DNA of 64,000 nt. Source: Petrosia ficiformis (lineage: Eukaryota; Porifera; Demospongiae; Haplosclerida; Petrosiidae). Positions 40,273-55,355 of the stretch are shown here, piece after piece (position 1 is the stretch's first letter; each line of letters opens with the position of its first letter). The DNA is taken from contig OX345636.1 in assembly GCA_947044365.1 (NCBI GenBank), forward strand, positions 42,105,537 to 42,169,536, read 5' to 3'. The translations under genes were made by a program, and so were the position numbers. The notes below the pieces were generated by a model. It was not told where the DNA came from, made no database searches, and was given only the letters and a program-made list of their open reading frames with translations.

Positions 40273-43200
40273 TGTGTCACTTGCTCAAGTATGTGTTGTA
40301 TACATAGTTAAGGAAGTTGCGTCATTCTGGAGGGTCAGTCAATTAATGGGTTTGGCACGTAATAGAACGCATGCTCGAGCTCTACAGAGCAGCAGGAAGA
40401 AAGATCTGAATGCTAATTAATGTAGAAACTAGAACTAATAGCTAGCTATTTTACCTAGAATATATTCCTAAAGTTCTATAAGATTCTTTAAAAGGAAGGA
40501 TAGTACATAATCAAAATAATAACTATAATAGGCTGTCATGTTTCAGGCATGACTACTGAATGCTGAACACCACAAATGTCATGTTTCAGGCATGACTACT
40601 GAATGCTGAACACCACAAATGTCATGTTTCAGGCATGACTACTGAATGCTGAACACCACAAATGTCATGTTTCAGGCATGACTACTGAATGCTGAACACC
40701 ACAAATGTCATGTTTCAGGCATGACTACTGAATGCTGAACACCACAAAGCAATACTTTTATCTCTATATACCTTGTTTGTTTATGTCTAATTTCAATCCA
40801 ATGCTTCATTATTGAGTTACAGTATAATCATGTACATGTATTAACCTTATGACATTAAACTATACACTATATTACATATAAAGTCATCACATCATAATTT
40901 TGAGGTCACCACGAATGTGAACAGACTTTACTAAAGTTTTGAGAAAACTGTCATGCTACATGTACATGTAACTACAGTTTAACTAATTTTTTGAACAAAA
41001 ACAACAGTAATGTACATGTACACTGTAACATGTACATGTACATGTATATGTACATGTACATATACAATGTACATGTACTTTAACTGATGGTTCAATTAAC
41101 TTACAGATCCAATAAAGTTTCTAATTGAAGCTGTAGCTTGTAAAACTCTTGTATTCTCATCATCACTACTGTCAGTAACAGCATCATAAAATTTGTAATC
41201 TGCTATTACATTCAAACGACATGTAATGAGATTAGGGTCTCTGTCACCTCCCTGTCTTTTGTGTAGTCTCTGAGTGTTATGTTCAATACTGGAATGCTAT
41301 AAATAAATACATGTACAATGTAATTGCATTGTTACTAAAGTATGCATTAAAATGTTTAGCAAAAGACATTTCTATCATGTTTTTGACATAATAGCTTTAT
41401 ACATATACATTGTATGTATATGTACATTAGGGCTGCAACGAATATTCACTCCGTTCGGATATCCGCTCATTATTTTGGTATTTGAATGTATTTTAGCATC
41501 AGATATTCGTTTAATGTTTGCGCATGCGTAGAAATTGAATACGTAAAATGTCCGTGGAGTAGTTTCTTTCTCCATGTTACCAGCTTTCTACACTTGTAGA
41601 GTACTGATTGGATAGTTTAAACTTTGCCTGTTGTCTATAGCAACTGTTAACAGCAAAATGATGATTTGATATCTCACTAGAAACGAGTTATGACAAAAAT
41701 TCTCTGAAAGCATGCGAACATCCGGATATTCGTTCATTAAACTAAGTGAATATCCAGATACCAAAAACTGCTATTCATTGCAGCTCTAATGTACATGTAC
41801 ATGTACATTGTAGTTATTACACCTGAATTAGTGCTAATGATCTTTGTTGAGGTCTTGTACATGTAGTTCAACCACAAAAAGGATTAATAAATACATACAT
41901 GTACATGTAGCCTATACACATGTACATGTAACCTCTACAAATGTACATGTAACATGTACTACATGTACAGTGTAGTTATCACACCTGAATTGCTGCTAAT
42001 GATCTTTGCTGAGTTCTTGTAGTTCCACCACAAGGAGTATTTGAAGGATGAGATATCTTCAAACTAGACAGATCAATATCAGAGTGACGATATATGATAG
42101 AATGGCTTTCAGCTTCTGAATCATTCAAATATCTGCAGATTTATAATTAACAAATAACATGTGAGAATCTAAAATTCTTCACAACAAAAATTGTCATAAC
42201 TTCATAACAGAAAGTTTTAGCAAAAGCCTCTTGTTATTTTTGTTCCTTGTGTCGGCCAGTAGCTCATTCGAGCCACCAATGTTCATAGTTTTCCCAAATT
42301 TTTGTGAACTGACACACATACATGTACACACACACAATATGATTATCATACCCTTCCCACCTACATGTACATGTATGCTTTGTGGCGAGAGTAATAACAC
42401 CAATTAATACACATACGTAGCACCTTCAGTTCAAGATAATAAATGCGACATGACATGTTCAATCTAATATGACCATGGCATACTAATCAGTTAATAAAAT
42501 TGTGTTAATTTCAGTAAGCAAAATTTCGCAATACCATTCATCAGTGCAGTAAATGGTTCTCCATCATATTCAGCATCAAACTCAGATACTCTTTAGTGTA
42601 CGCATCTGCTCTAATCAACACTACAGCCTGAGAACACGAGTAATATTGAGAGTTGGTGCTACATTGTACATTGTACATGTACATGTCACATGTACATGTA
42701 CATGTACAATGTACAGGTAAATGTATGCTTACAAACCTGTTACTTGTACATATGACATGTAAATGCACACTGTACAGGTAAGTGTATACTTACAAACCTG
42801 TTACTTGTACAATGTACATGTGACATGTGACATGTACATGTAAGTGTATACTTACAAACCTGTTACTTGTACAATGTACATGTGACATGTGACATGTACA
42901 TGTGACATGTACACTGTACAGGTAAATGTATGCTTACAAACCTGTTACTTGTACATGTGACATGTAAATGCACACTGTACAGGTAAGTGTATACTTACAA
43001 ACCTGTTACTTGTACATGTGACATGTACACTGTACAGGTAAGTGTATGCTTACAAACCTGTTACTTGTACATGTGACATGTAATGCACACTGTACAGGTA
43101 AGTGTATACTTACAAACCTGTTACTTGTACATGTGACATGTACACTGTACAGGTAAGTGTATGCTTACAAACCTGTTACTTGTACATGTGACATGTACAC

Positions 43201-46200
43201 TGTACAGGTAAGTGTATGCTTACAAACCTGTTACTTGTACATGTGACATGTACACTGTACAGGTAAGTGTATGCTTACAAACCTGTTACTTGTACATGTG
43301 ACATGTACATGCACACTGTACAGGTAAGTGTATGCTTACAAACCTGTTACTTGTACATGTGACATGTAAATGCACACTGTACAGGTAAGTGTATACTTAC
43401 AAACCTGTTACTTGTACATGTGACATGTACACTGTACAGGTAAGTGTATGCTTACAAACCTGTTACTTGTACATGTGACATGTACATGCACACTGTACAG
43501 GTAAGTGTATGCTTACAAACCTGTTACTTGTACATGTGACATGTAAATGCACACTGTACAGGTAAGTGTATACTTACAAACCTGTTACTTGTACATGTGA
43601 CATGTACACTGTACAGGTAAGTGTATGCTTACAAACCTGTTACTTGGCTCAATATAATAGATATCATCATCAACTTCCATTGAACCATCAAATACTCCAA
43701 AAGCTAAATTCCCCATGACAACAACAGATGGATCATCTACATGTATAATGTAAAGAGAAGAATGAACATTGGATACTTGGATAGATGATGGACATATGGA
43801 TAGAAGATGGACATATGGATAGATGATGGACATATGGATAGATGATGGACATATGAATAGATGATGGACATATGAATAGATGATGGACAGACATATAGAT
43901 AGATGGATGGATGAATGAGCATTGTACTGTAATTGTTAAAACAACTAAAATTATTTTTGTAAGGATTTAAAAATATCTACTGAATCAGGGATGAAATGAA
44001 TATTCATTTCATCTGGATATATGTTCCTTATTTTGGTATTCAAATGTATTTTGGTGTTCAGTTATTTGTCTTGAGCATGTGCAAAAACAAAACATATGCC
44101 ATTTTTAAGGAAATTAAAAGTCCAGAGAAGTGTCTTGATTCGTGTTACTGGCATTCTAGGCTTGTAGACACCATTAATCAATAATAACATACATGTACAT
44201 GTAGATGTACATGTGTACATGTACATGAAAATTTATGTGTCCAGCATGCTAGTAAAAGGCGCAAACAAACACACACACAACAAACAAACAAGCAGCCACA
44301 ATGGCTAAGAAAAACAATTATCAGCCACCATGGCTTAGAAAAATAATCAGCCACAATGGCTTAGGAAATAAGCAGCCACAATGGCTTAGAAAAATAATCA
44401 GCCACAATGGCTTAGGAAATAAGCAGCCACAATGGCTTAGAAAAATAATCAGCCACAATGGCTTAGGAAATAAGCAGCCACAATGGCTTAGAAAAAGCAG
44501 CCACAATGGCTTAGAAAAACAATTATCAGCCACCATGGCTTAGAAAAATAATTATCAGCCACAATGGCTTAGAAAAAGAATTATCAGCCACCATGGCTTA
44601 GAAAAATAATCAGCCACAATGGCTTAGGAAATAAGCAGCCACAATGGCTTAGAAAAAGCAGCCACAATGGCTAAGAAAAATAATCAGCTTATAAAAAAAA
44701 TTATCAGCCACGATGGCTTAGAAAAACAATTATCAGCCACCATGGCTTAGAAAAAGAATTATCAGCCACCATGGCTTAGAAAAATAATCAGCCACAATGG
44801 CTTAGGAAATAAGCAGCCACAATGGCTTAAAAAAAGCAGCCACAATGGCTAAGAAAAATAATCAGCTTATAAAAATAATTATCAGCCACAATGGCTTAGA
44901 AAAAAAATTATCAGCCACCATGGCTTAGAAAAATAATCAGCCACAATGGCTTAGGAAATAAGCAGCCACAATGGCTTAGAAAAACAATTTATCAGCCACC
45001 ATGGCTTAGAAAAACAAGTGTATATAGAGAAAAAAAGTATCCCTATGATTGCTTTATGGTGTCCAGCATTCAGTAATCATGGCTGACTTTATCATGCCTG
45101 AAACACAACAGCCTATTATAGTTATTATTTTGATTATCTACTCTCTTTACCTTTTAAAGGATCTTGTAGAACTTTAGGAATACATTTCAGATAGAATAGT
45201 TAGCTAGTAGTTCCAGTTTCTATGTAAGCTACAAGCAGCTTTCTTTCTTTCTGCTGAGTTCGAGCGCGTGTTCTATTATGCACCACGCCCATTAATTGAC
45301 CGAGCCCCCGAGAATGACGCAACTTCTTTAACTATGTATACTCACGAAGTGGACACAAGAAAATATATATATAAACATACATCGAACCCGTGGAAAGCAA
45401 TCATAGACATGGCCCTATGGGCCATAATAATCAGCCACAATGACTTAGAAAATAAGCAGCCACAATGGTTTAGAAAATAGCAGCCACAATGGCTTAGAAA
45501 ATGAACAGTCACAATGGCTTAGAAAAATAAGGAAAAATTGAACACTGAATGCCCAGTCTTGAGAACCGGGAACTGAATGCCCAGTCTTGAGAACCGGGAA
45601 CGGTACATGTACATGTGGACAAAAAGTATGAAAGTGATACAGGTTGGTACATGTACATGTAATTCCAAATTAAAGTTACATGTATGATCATCTTTCTTAA
45701 GACAAGGTAAAAGACCTTTTGTTTGAATTCATATACAATGTACATGTACAATGTACATACTACATGTAATTGTACATTTTCCATTCACCTTATGCATCTA
45801 TGTGTATATAATCAACATGTTGCTAAATATTACAGTGTGTCTGCTCCCTACAACAATCTGTGTAAAAGTACATGTAGATGAACAAATGAATCCTGTTTTA
45901 CTACATGTGAGTAGGCATTAGGCAACCATAATTCCTAATGAATAGTACATGTACACCTGTACTTTCAATCAAGAACATAAATATTTTTATTACAATGTAC
46001 ATGATGATAATATTGGTAATTTGTTAGATACTCTTGTTATTAATATATTTAATGTATTAAGCACTGATTAAAGGAAACCCATATAACCATTAGGGGTGGG
46101 TGATAGTAGTGATAATGTGACTATCATTATCATCAGTGTTACGAGCATGTGCATTAATGATTTGACCTTGCCTTGCCTCTACATATCCACAATCACATGA

Positions 46201-49200
46201 AAAAAAAAAGATGGCGAGGAATATTTCTGATGAAATCAATCTTGACAAAGAGCTGGAAGTGTTTTTGCTGGAGAGCTCTAAGAGTGGTGTATGGGAGTAC
46301 TTAGTTTCTCTGCCACAAGTGGAAATGCTCAGAGTCTATATCCAAATTTTAATTTCACTAGTGTGATAGTATTCACAGTCATTCAAGTACATACAGGGTA
46401 TATCTATTACATATTGTGATAGTTCAAAATTTCCCTATCGCCTAGCTCTATTATACAATGAACACTTTCTTGTTCTTCTTCATTATCACTGTCTCAGCAC
46501 ATGCTCTACGATTCCAGCATCATCTAAATGCTCATAACCTAGCTGGATCATTCTAATCTCATTCAAGTCCACTTTTCAGATATCAGTGTGTACGACACTC
46601 CCCTCTGTATTTTTAAAAATAATTTTCAAATTTTCCTTGACAGTCAAGTCCTCTTTACTAATAACTATTAATAAACTTATTTGCGCATGTGCATAACACA
46701 TTGGGCATCATTCGTATAATTGAGAATTCAGATAACAAAGATTCGAATAATCAAAGATGGACTGTACATGTAAATACATTTAAATACATGGATTGATGGG
46801 ATGGATAAGTGGTAGGACAGATGGATTAATAGATGGATCAATAGATGGATCAATAGATGGATCAATAAGTAGTGTACATGTGTAAATACATGTAAGTACA
46901 TTTAAATACATGGATAGATGGGATGGATAAGTGGTAGGACAGATGGATTAATAGATGGATTAATAAGTAGTGTACATGTGTAAATACATGTAAGTACATT
47001 TAAATACATGGATTGATGGGATGGATAAGTGGTAGGACAGATGGATTAATAGATGGATCAATAGATGGATTAATAAGTAGTGTACATGTGTAAATACATG
47101 TAAGTACATTTAAATACATGGATAGATGGGATGGATAAGTGGTAGGACAGATGGATTAATAGATGGATTAATAGATGGATCAATAAGTAGTGTACATGTG
47201 TAAATACATGTACATGTAAGTACATTTAAATACATGGATTGATGGGATGGATAAGTGGTTGGACAGATGGATTAATAGATGGATCAATAGATGGATCAAT
47301 AAGTAGTGTACATGTGTAAATACATGTACATGTAAGTACATTTAAATACATGGATTGATGGGATGGATAAGTGGTAGGACAGATGGATTAATAGATGGAT
47401 CAATAAGTAGTGTACATGTGTAAATACATGTACATGTAAGTACATTTAAATACATGGATTGATGGGATGGATAAGTGGTTGGACAGATGGATTAATAGAT
47501 GGATTAATAGATGGATCAATAAGTAGTGTACATGTGTAAATACATGTACATGTAAGTACATTTAAATACATGGATTGATGGGATGGATAAGTGGTTGGAC
47601 AGATGTATTAATAGATGTATTAATAGATGGATCAATAAGTAGTGTACATGTGTAAATACATGTACATGTAAGTACATTTAAATACATGGATAGATGGGAT
47701 GGATAAGTTGTTGGACAGATGGATTAATACATGTATATGTAAAAGTAATGTAAATGTAAATACATGTACATGTACACTGTAAATACACATGTACATTTAA
47801 ACTAGGGCTGGGAAAAAGGTTCAAATATTTGAACCTTCGTTCGTTTACTGCGCATTCGAAGCTAAATTTCTCCTTTCGAAGCTTCGCTGCCACGCCCACT
47901 TCAATGTTTGCACATGCGCACTTTTGCAATCTAATTTTTAAACGTGTGGTTAAAATTGTGGGTGTGTCCAAGAAAAGTTGAAGCTGAGTTGTTGGCTGTT
48001 TCTGCCTAAATTTTCATTCAAGCGATGCTAAATCCAAGTAGAAATAGTGACAGAAACAAGACTAGTACTTATTATAAAGCAATAATCCAGTTTTGGAGGC
48101 ATTATATTGCCAAACAAGGTAAGAGCAACATTGATAATAACACGTGCGAACCTTCAAAGGTTCGTTCATTTTTGCTGACGAAGCTTCGAAGGTTGTTTTT
48201 CTACCTTCGTCCCAGCCCTAATTTAAACACATGGATTGATGGGATATACATGCATGTACATGTATGAGTACATGTGTGTACATGTATACACAATGTATAT
48301 GTACAAGTGAATAGATACTCATATTACATGTAGTTGAATATAGTTGATATACGTACATGTACATGATAGCACTTGAGACAGACAGAAAGAAAGAAAGAAA
48401 GAAAGAAGAAAGAAAGAAAGAAGAAAGAAAGACAGACACCTGAAGCAAATGAAAAAATGGATATGAGTTGCCTCAGGTGTACATGTATACATTGAGAAAC
48501 TACGTGTAAATTTTATCTACATTGTACCTCTGTCATATCCTTTATAGAAATATGATTTCACTTGAGAAATGGACACATTTTGTTTGTTCTTGTAAATTCG
48601 AGCATTCTTGTCAAAATATCTGTCGTCTGGATAAAGCTTAAGATCAAAATCCCTGGGCAAGAGAGAAGAATGTTAACTTTAAAAAAATAAAAATGTTGAT
48701 TTGAATTGACCATCTAAAATACTTTTGTGTACATGTATAATACATTGTACATACACATCCCTACAAATTACATGATGTACAGTACAGTTGTACATTAGCC
48801 TACATGTACACTGTCATATACAGTATGTAGTAATTAATTACATGTACAGTGTATAGTGTATGCAAAGGCACATTATACAGCTGTGTATAACATTAATTTA
48901 CATGTATATACTCATTTACATGTACATGTACATGGAAGGAGTGTTTCCCCAGGATAAAATATGAAAGGTGGAGAAGTGCATCAGTAGTACATCAGTGGTA
49001 CATCATGTTTGGTTAAGAGTGTTGCAAAACAGTGTAATTCAATTAGCATCAAAATTAAAATTAAATGATGAGAGAGGAAGACTAAAGGGTGGGGGAGTGC
49101 CATGGTATCACTCAAACTAGAAACATTGTGTAAATGTACATGTACATGTATATATGTATGTACATGTACATGTACATGTACATGTGTATATATGTATGTA

Positions 49201-52200
49201 CATGTACATGTATATGCATGTACATGTACAAAGTACATATACATGTACTTTATGTGTACACTACATGTGTGTGTATGTACAGTAAGTACATAGTACTGTA
49301 CACACTGTACAATTGTAATTCCAAAGGGGGAAACACTGTGTATATATACATGTGCATGTACAATTGTATATGTATATATACATGTACATGTACATGTATA
49401 TATACTTTATGTGTATACTATGTACAGTAGGTACATAGTAGTGTATATACTGTACAATTGTAATATTATTATTACTGTATCATGTGACACATGTGCATGT
49501 ATTGTGTTACATGTATATATAAACAAACAGCCAAATTTGTATGCAGATGAATAAACAGACATTCCAATTAATTTCCTGTGTTGATATTTGACACTAAGAT
49601 CATGCCAGTCATGTTGATTATACTAATAATAACAATAACTAATATTTGAATAACACAATATACATGTACATTATATATACATGTACACTCGTACAGTACA
49701 CACATGTATGTCCTGCCATACATGTATTACATGTATGTTAACATCCATTGTACATGTACATTGTACATGTAACAGTGTAGGGGTTACAAAGTGCATATCA
49801 TACTAGTACTACTAGGACAATTGTACATTCATGACATTCATGTACATGTACATGTTGTAGATGAGTAAGAGTGCAATGTACATGTACATACATTTGTACA
49901 TTGTACATTTGTACGTGTACATGTACATGTACATGTATATCTCACTAACACACATGTACACATACATGAAAGATGCCCAGTATAAAAATTAAACATGTAT
50001 ATGTATGTACATCTTTTTGTTAAGAGATGAAGTTGTGATAATAGTAATCACAATGTACATGTACATTGTACATGTACATTACAGTGCCTAAAATACATTT
50101 ACACTTCATTGACTAAAATAACATGTTAATACTACTCAAAAAGCTAGCATTAAATTATTTTGGCTAGTATTAAATGTTTAGAGTGGCCAGTATCTGAACT
50201 GTGTATTATTCATAGTAAGCTACATGTACATGTAGTAACACTGACTGACTGACATGTACATATTATGCATACACATGTACATGTAGTATAATATAAATAA
50301 TATGTTAAATATAAGGTGATACAATAACATTTTAGGCACTGATAGGTACATGTACATGTAGGTCAAAAGGTCACACATGTACATCCTTTACATGTATGAC
50401 TGCTTCTTCTTACATGTACATGTACATTCTTTACATGTATGACTGCTTCTTCTTACATGTACATGTAAATTTGATTTAGCATTATTGGACAGAGAAAGGA
50501 AACAGGAAACAGGCCAATAGCGAACAATATCCTGTTTTCTGGAACACATACAGAATATTAACCACAAAAGATTATATACATATTACAACTGTGCATGTGC
50601 AAACATTAAATGTGAGCATGTCAGCAAAGCTTCAAAAATTAGAACAGCCATCCTAGTTTAGCACAATTTAAACAAGATATACATGATGTTATCGGAGATG
50701 TAGAAAGAAAAAAAGAAAGAAAGAAAGAAAGACACGTACATGTATATTGATAAAAAAGTATCCCTTTATGATGACTACATGTATGTACATGTATCAATGA
50801 TTGCTGAGAGCTAGTGCCTCTATCTTTCTGTGTACTCAAAGAAGCGTAAAGGCAGTCTAAGTGCACAGAAACTGAGTTACTGAAGTACTCCTTCAACATA
50901 ATGACTTCCTCAGTCTGAAACACACCAAATTAGTATACAGTACTGACTTGGTAAAGATTCCTGCATCATCTTTATACTGTTTCTCTGCTGTATACAACAG
51001 CTATTAGTATTACATGTAGTTACAGTTTACATTCTTCTTGGTGGTTTGTAGCTCGAGCACATGTTCTTTTACACGCCACGCCCATTAATTGACAAACCCA
51101 TCCCTCCCCCCCCCCCACCTTAACTATGTATAAAACGCATACTTGTGTAAGTGACACAAACATATATACATGTATATATACATGTATATATATATGTAGA
51201 TTCAGCCCCATGGAAAGCAATTATAAGATGGCCCTCTGAGCCATAAAAATTGTATGTCAGGACACAATGACCACTCAATATGTAGCTTTTACTTTACACA
51301 CTCTTTCTCTCTTTTCTATTCTCACATCCTCTCTCACAATTAATACCTGTCAAATGCTGAAAAGGCTAATTTTATGTGACGTTGGCCAACAATTGATCTT
51401 CTAACACGATGATGATGACGCATGACTTCATGTTGATTATAATCAATGTGCTCAAAATGACGAACAAATGTATGTAGAGGATTCTCACCTACATATGTGA
51501 AAAATGAAAAATGAATATACAATGTACATGTACATGTATTGGACAGTACATATACAGTAACATATACAATGAACATTTATGTACATGTACATGCACATCT
51601 GTACAGGGTATGTACATGTACATGTATTAGACAATACATATACAGTAACATATACAATGAACATTTATGTACACATACATTGTACATGTACATCTGTACA
51701 GGGTATGTACATGTACATGTATTGGACAATACATATACAGTAACATATACAATGAACATTTATGTACACATACATTGTACATGTACATCTGTACAGGGTA
51801 TGTATATGTATTGGACAATACATATACAGTAATATACAATGAACATTTATGTACATGTACATTTGTACAGGGTATTACATGTATTGGACAATACATACAT
51901 TTGTACGTATTGGACAATACATATACAGTAACATACAATGAACATTTATGTACATGTACATGTACATCTGTACAGGGTATGTACGTGTATTGAACAATAC
52001 ATATGTATACAGTAACATACAATGAACATTTATGTACATGTACATCTGTACAGGGTATGTACATGTATTGGACAATACATATACAGTCACATAAAATGAA
52101 CATTTATGTACATATACATTTGTACAGGATATGTACATGTATTGGACAGTACATATACAGTAACATGCAATGTACATGTACTGTTCATATTACTGTTGTT

Positions 52201-55200
52201 AGTGTTGTAGTGCACTTGTAACTACATGTATAGTTAGTATATTGTACTTGTATGTACACCATGTATAATACACAGTTTTTACTGTCCATTAATGTACACA
52301 CGCATGTTATGTACATGTACAACAACATACTGGACTTTGAAAATTTGAAAAATTCAAAAAATGTAAACAGCCACAAAAGCTTACATGTACATGTACAAGT
52401 ATCTGTAGAATTATACACACAATGTACACATACATGTACAAGTATCTGTAGAATTATACACACAATGTACACATACATGTACAAGTATCTGTAGAATTAT
52501 ACACACAATGTACACATACATGTACAAGTATCTGTAGAATTATACACACAATGTACACATACATGTACAAGTATCTGTAGAATTATACACACAATGTACA
52601 CATACATGTACAAGTATCTGTAGAATTATACACACAATGTACACATACATGTACAAGTATCTGTAGAATTATACACACAATGTACACATACATGTACATG
52701 CATATGTGCTATAGTGTACATGTACAGGTATGCATTAAAAAACACAAATACAGCATACCTACAAGTACCTACTGTATATGCACAAATATAATTATTGTAG
52801 TTATACATGTACTGGTATGTTTTCAACATGTCTATTCATTTAAACATTAAACTACATATCAGTTGTTATTGTACTAGTAGTGTTTGTTTGTTAATTGTTT
52901 CTACACCTTTTACTAACATGCCTGGCACATGTATTTACATGTACACATGTATAAGAGATTAATGAGAAATGAGTAAGGTAAAAACAGCCTAAGCTCAATT
53001 CCATTGGTGCCTAACTAAAGCATGACCTTTATGTTAATCATCAGAACACTATGAGGCTAAATGACAACTATGAATATCGTTATGTGGTTGTTTATCAATC
53101 AATATCAAAGTTATCTTAGTCTTTGATGGACAACACTGGTTATGAATATCTGTTTAGTTGAAATTATCACCTTTTAATAGGTGACAAAATTATATGACTA
53201 TTAATAATATTATTATAGTGATGAGAAATTTAGTGACCTTCATGAAAGCAAGCTTGTTCTCTATGTATATACCCATTAAATTAATTAGTTATAAAAATTA
53301 TTCATGAATAAGTAATTAGGATGAACAGTGCCTGGGAAACACGGTTAGTACAGCCATATTGGATCAATAATGAAATATTTTCCAAAGCTACTGTATAATT
53401 GTAGGCAAGGTACATGTACATGTACAATGATAGCTTCATGTACATGTACAATTGCAGGCAAGGTACATGTACATGTACAATTGTAGGCAAGGTGCATGTA
53501 CATATACAATTATAGCTACATGTACATGTACAATTGCAGGCAAGGAACATGTACATGTACATGTATAATTATAGCTACAAGTACATGTACATGTATAATT
53601 GTAGGCAAGGTACATGTACAATTGCAGGCAAGGAACATGTACATGTACATGTACAATTGCAGGCAAGGAACATGTACATGTATAATTATAGCTACAAGTA
53701 CATGTATAATTGTAGGCAAGGTACATGTATAATAATATTGTAGGCAAGGTACATGTACAAGTACAATTATAGCTACAAGTACATGTATAATTGTATACAT
53801 GTAGGCAAGGTACATGTACAATGATTGCTACATGTACATGTACACGTGTAATAAATTGTGTATGACATTTTAGAAATCAATAGAGAAAAGCATTCAGCTA
53901 ATTTGTATAAGAAGCCACTGAAAATTTATATTTAGAAATCCTGATTGAATTTCATACATGTAGATATTTTTAGTTAACTCTATAACTATAACTAAGGGAT
54001 TATGACTTTTAGTTAATGACTAAATTACAAGTCTATTGCTATAACTAACTAAAATGAAAATTGGTCAATAATGTAGTTAGTTAACTCTTTAGTAAACCTT
54101 TAGTTAATTAAACTATAACTAAACTAAAATGTGATAAACTAGACACACTATAACTAAATTGTGATAAACTAGACATACTATAACTATAACTAAAACGCTA
54201 AACTAATACAACACTACTAGTAGTACATGCTTTCTGCACACAATGTGAATAAAGAATGTCAAGTGTTTGAATTTTATTTATCTCCATCAAAATCTGATGA
54301 ATATTATTATGTGGTTTATTTAGGGTAGGGTTAGGGTTCAATCAGTATCAAAGTGATGGCAATCTTGGACACACTCCTGAATTTATTCATTGAACACAAT
54401 CACAAACTAAGATTAATCACAGAACAGCACACATGGGATTCACGGCTGCCCTCTCATATAATTATCTATGTTAGATATAATGTACATGTATGTCTGCCTG
54501 TGTGTGGATCAAAGAATATGTAACAAGGTGCCTATACTGAGAGTATCAAGTGTCAACTTGAACTACAGTCTATTGGAGGTAATTACATTGTATATGTACA
54601 TTATATGCTTAACACATAGTTATGATTCTATTCATGTACATGTATTGTATTACAAGTGTTCTGCCCACACTGGTCGGGAATGACCAACACTCAGCATGAA
54701 TTAACCACCTCTCATGACCAGATAATACATACATGTATATAGACTACTAGGACAGAATTAATTATAAACCGTATAAACAGCACTAAATGCAATGTAGAAT
54801 CCAACAACCACTCTAAATGTCCTGGGCAGAACACTGTATTACTATATTCCTTGTATATACTCAGATCCCTGTCAGACAACCTAAAGTCTCACGATGACCT
54901 CAAAATTAGAATGTGTTAACTTTACATGTAATATAATGTATAGTTTAATGTTAGTACTGTAGCTCAGTAATGATTGAAATTTGATTCTCCACGCAGTTTA
55001 TTTCATGCTAAGTCAGACATAAAAAAATGTAACGATTCATATTATTTCGCCAAAATGTAATGTATTTAGGACAATTTTGAACTTCATCATGCATCCAGGA
55101 CAACTCCATATTCTATATCATGTAGTAAGTATAAATAGAAGTGTATTTCCTGTTTCTTGTATTAATCACTGAAGAAGGCTCTTGGACTGAAAAATTCTGT

Positions 55201-55305
55201 TCCAGAACTTATTATTACATTTCAATAAAGGTTAACAAATACCATTAAGAAATATTAATGTAATGAAAGACCTATATCTAATAATCACAAAGTTATATAT
55301 ATATA

Positions 55306-55355
<50 letters not shown>

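Noticed and set aside
51525..52165. Overlapping open frames of 60-158 codons on both strands
   Set aside because: All are phases of one Tyr/Met/Cys/Val-rich tandem repeat in an ADAM10 intron.
54321..54340. TAGGGTTAGGG, telomere-like
   Set aside because: Only two imperfect units. Too short to call an interstitial telomere.
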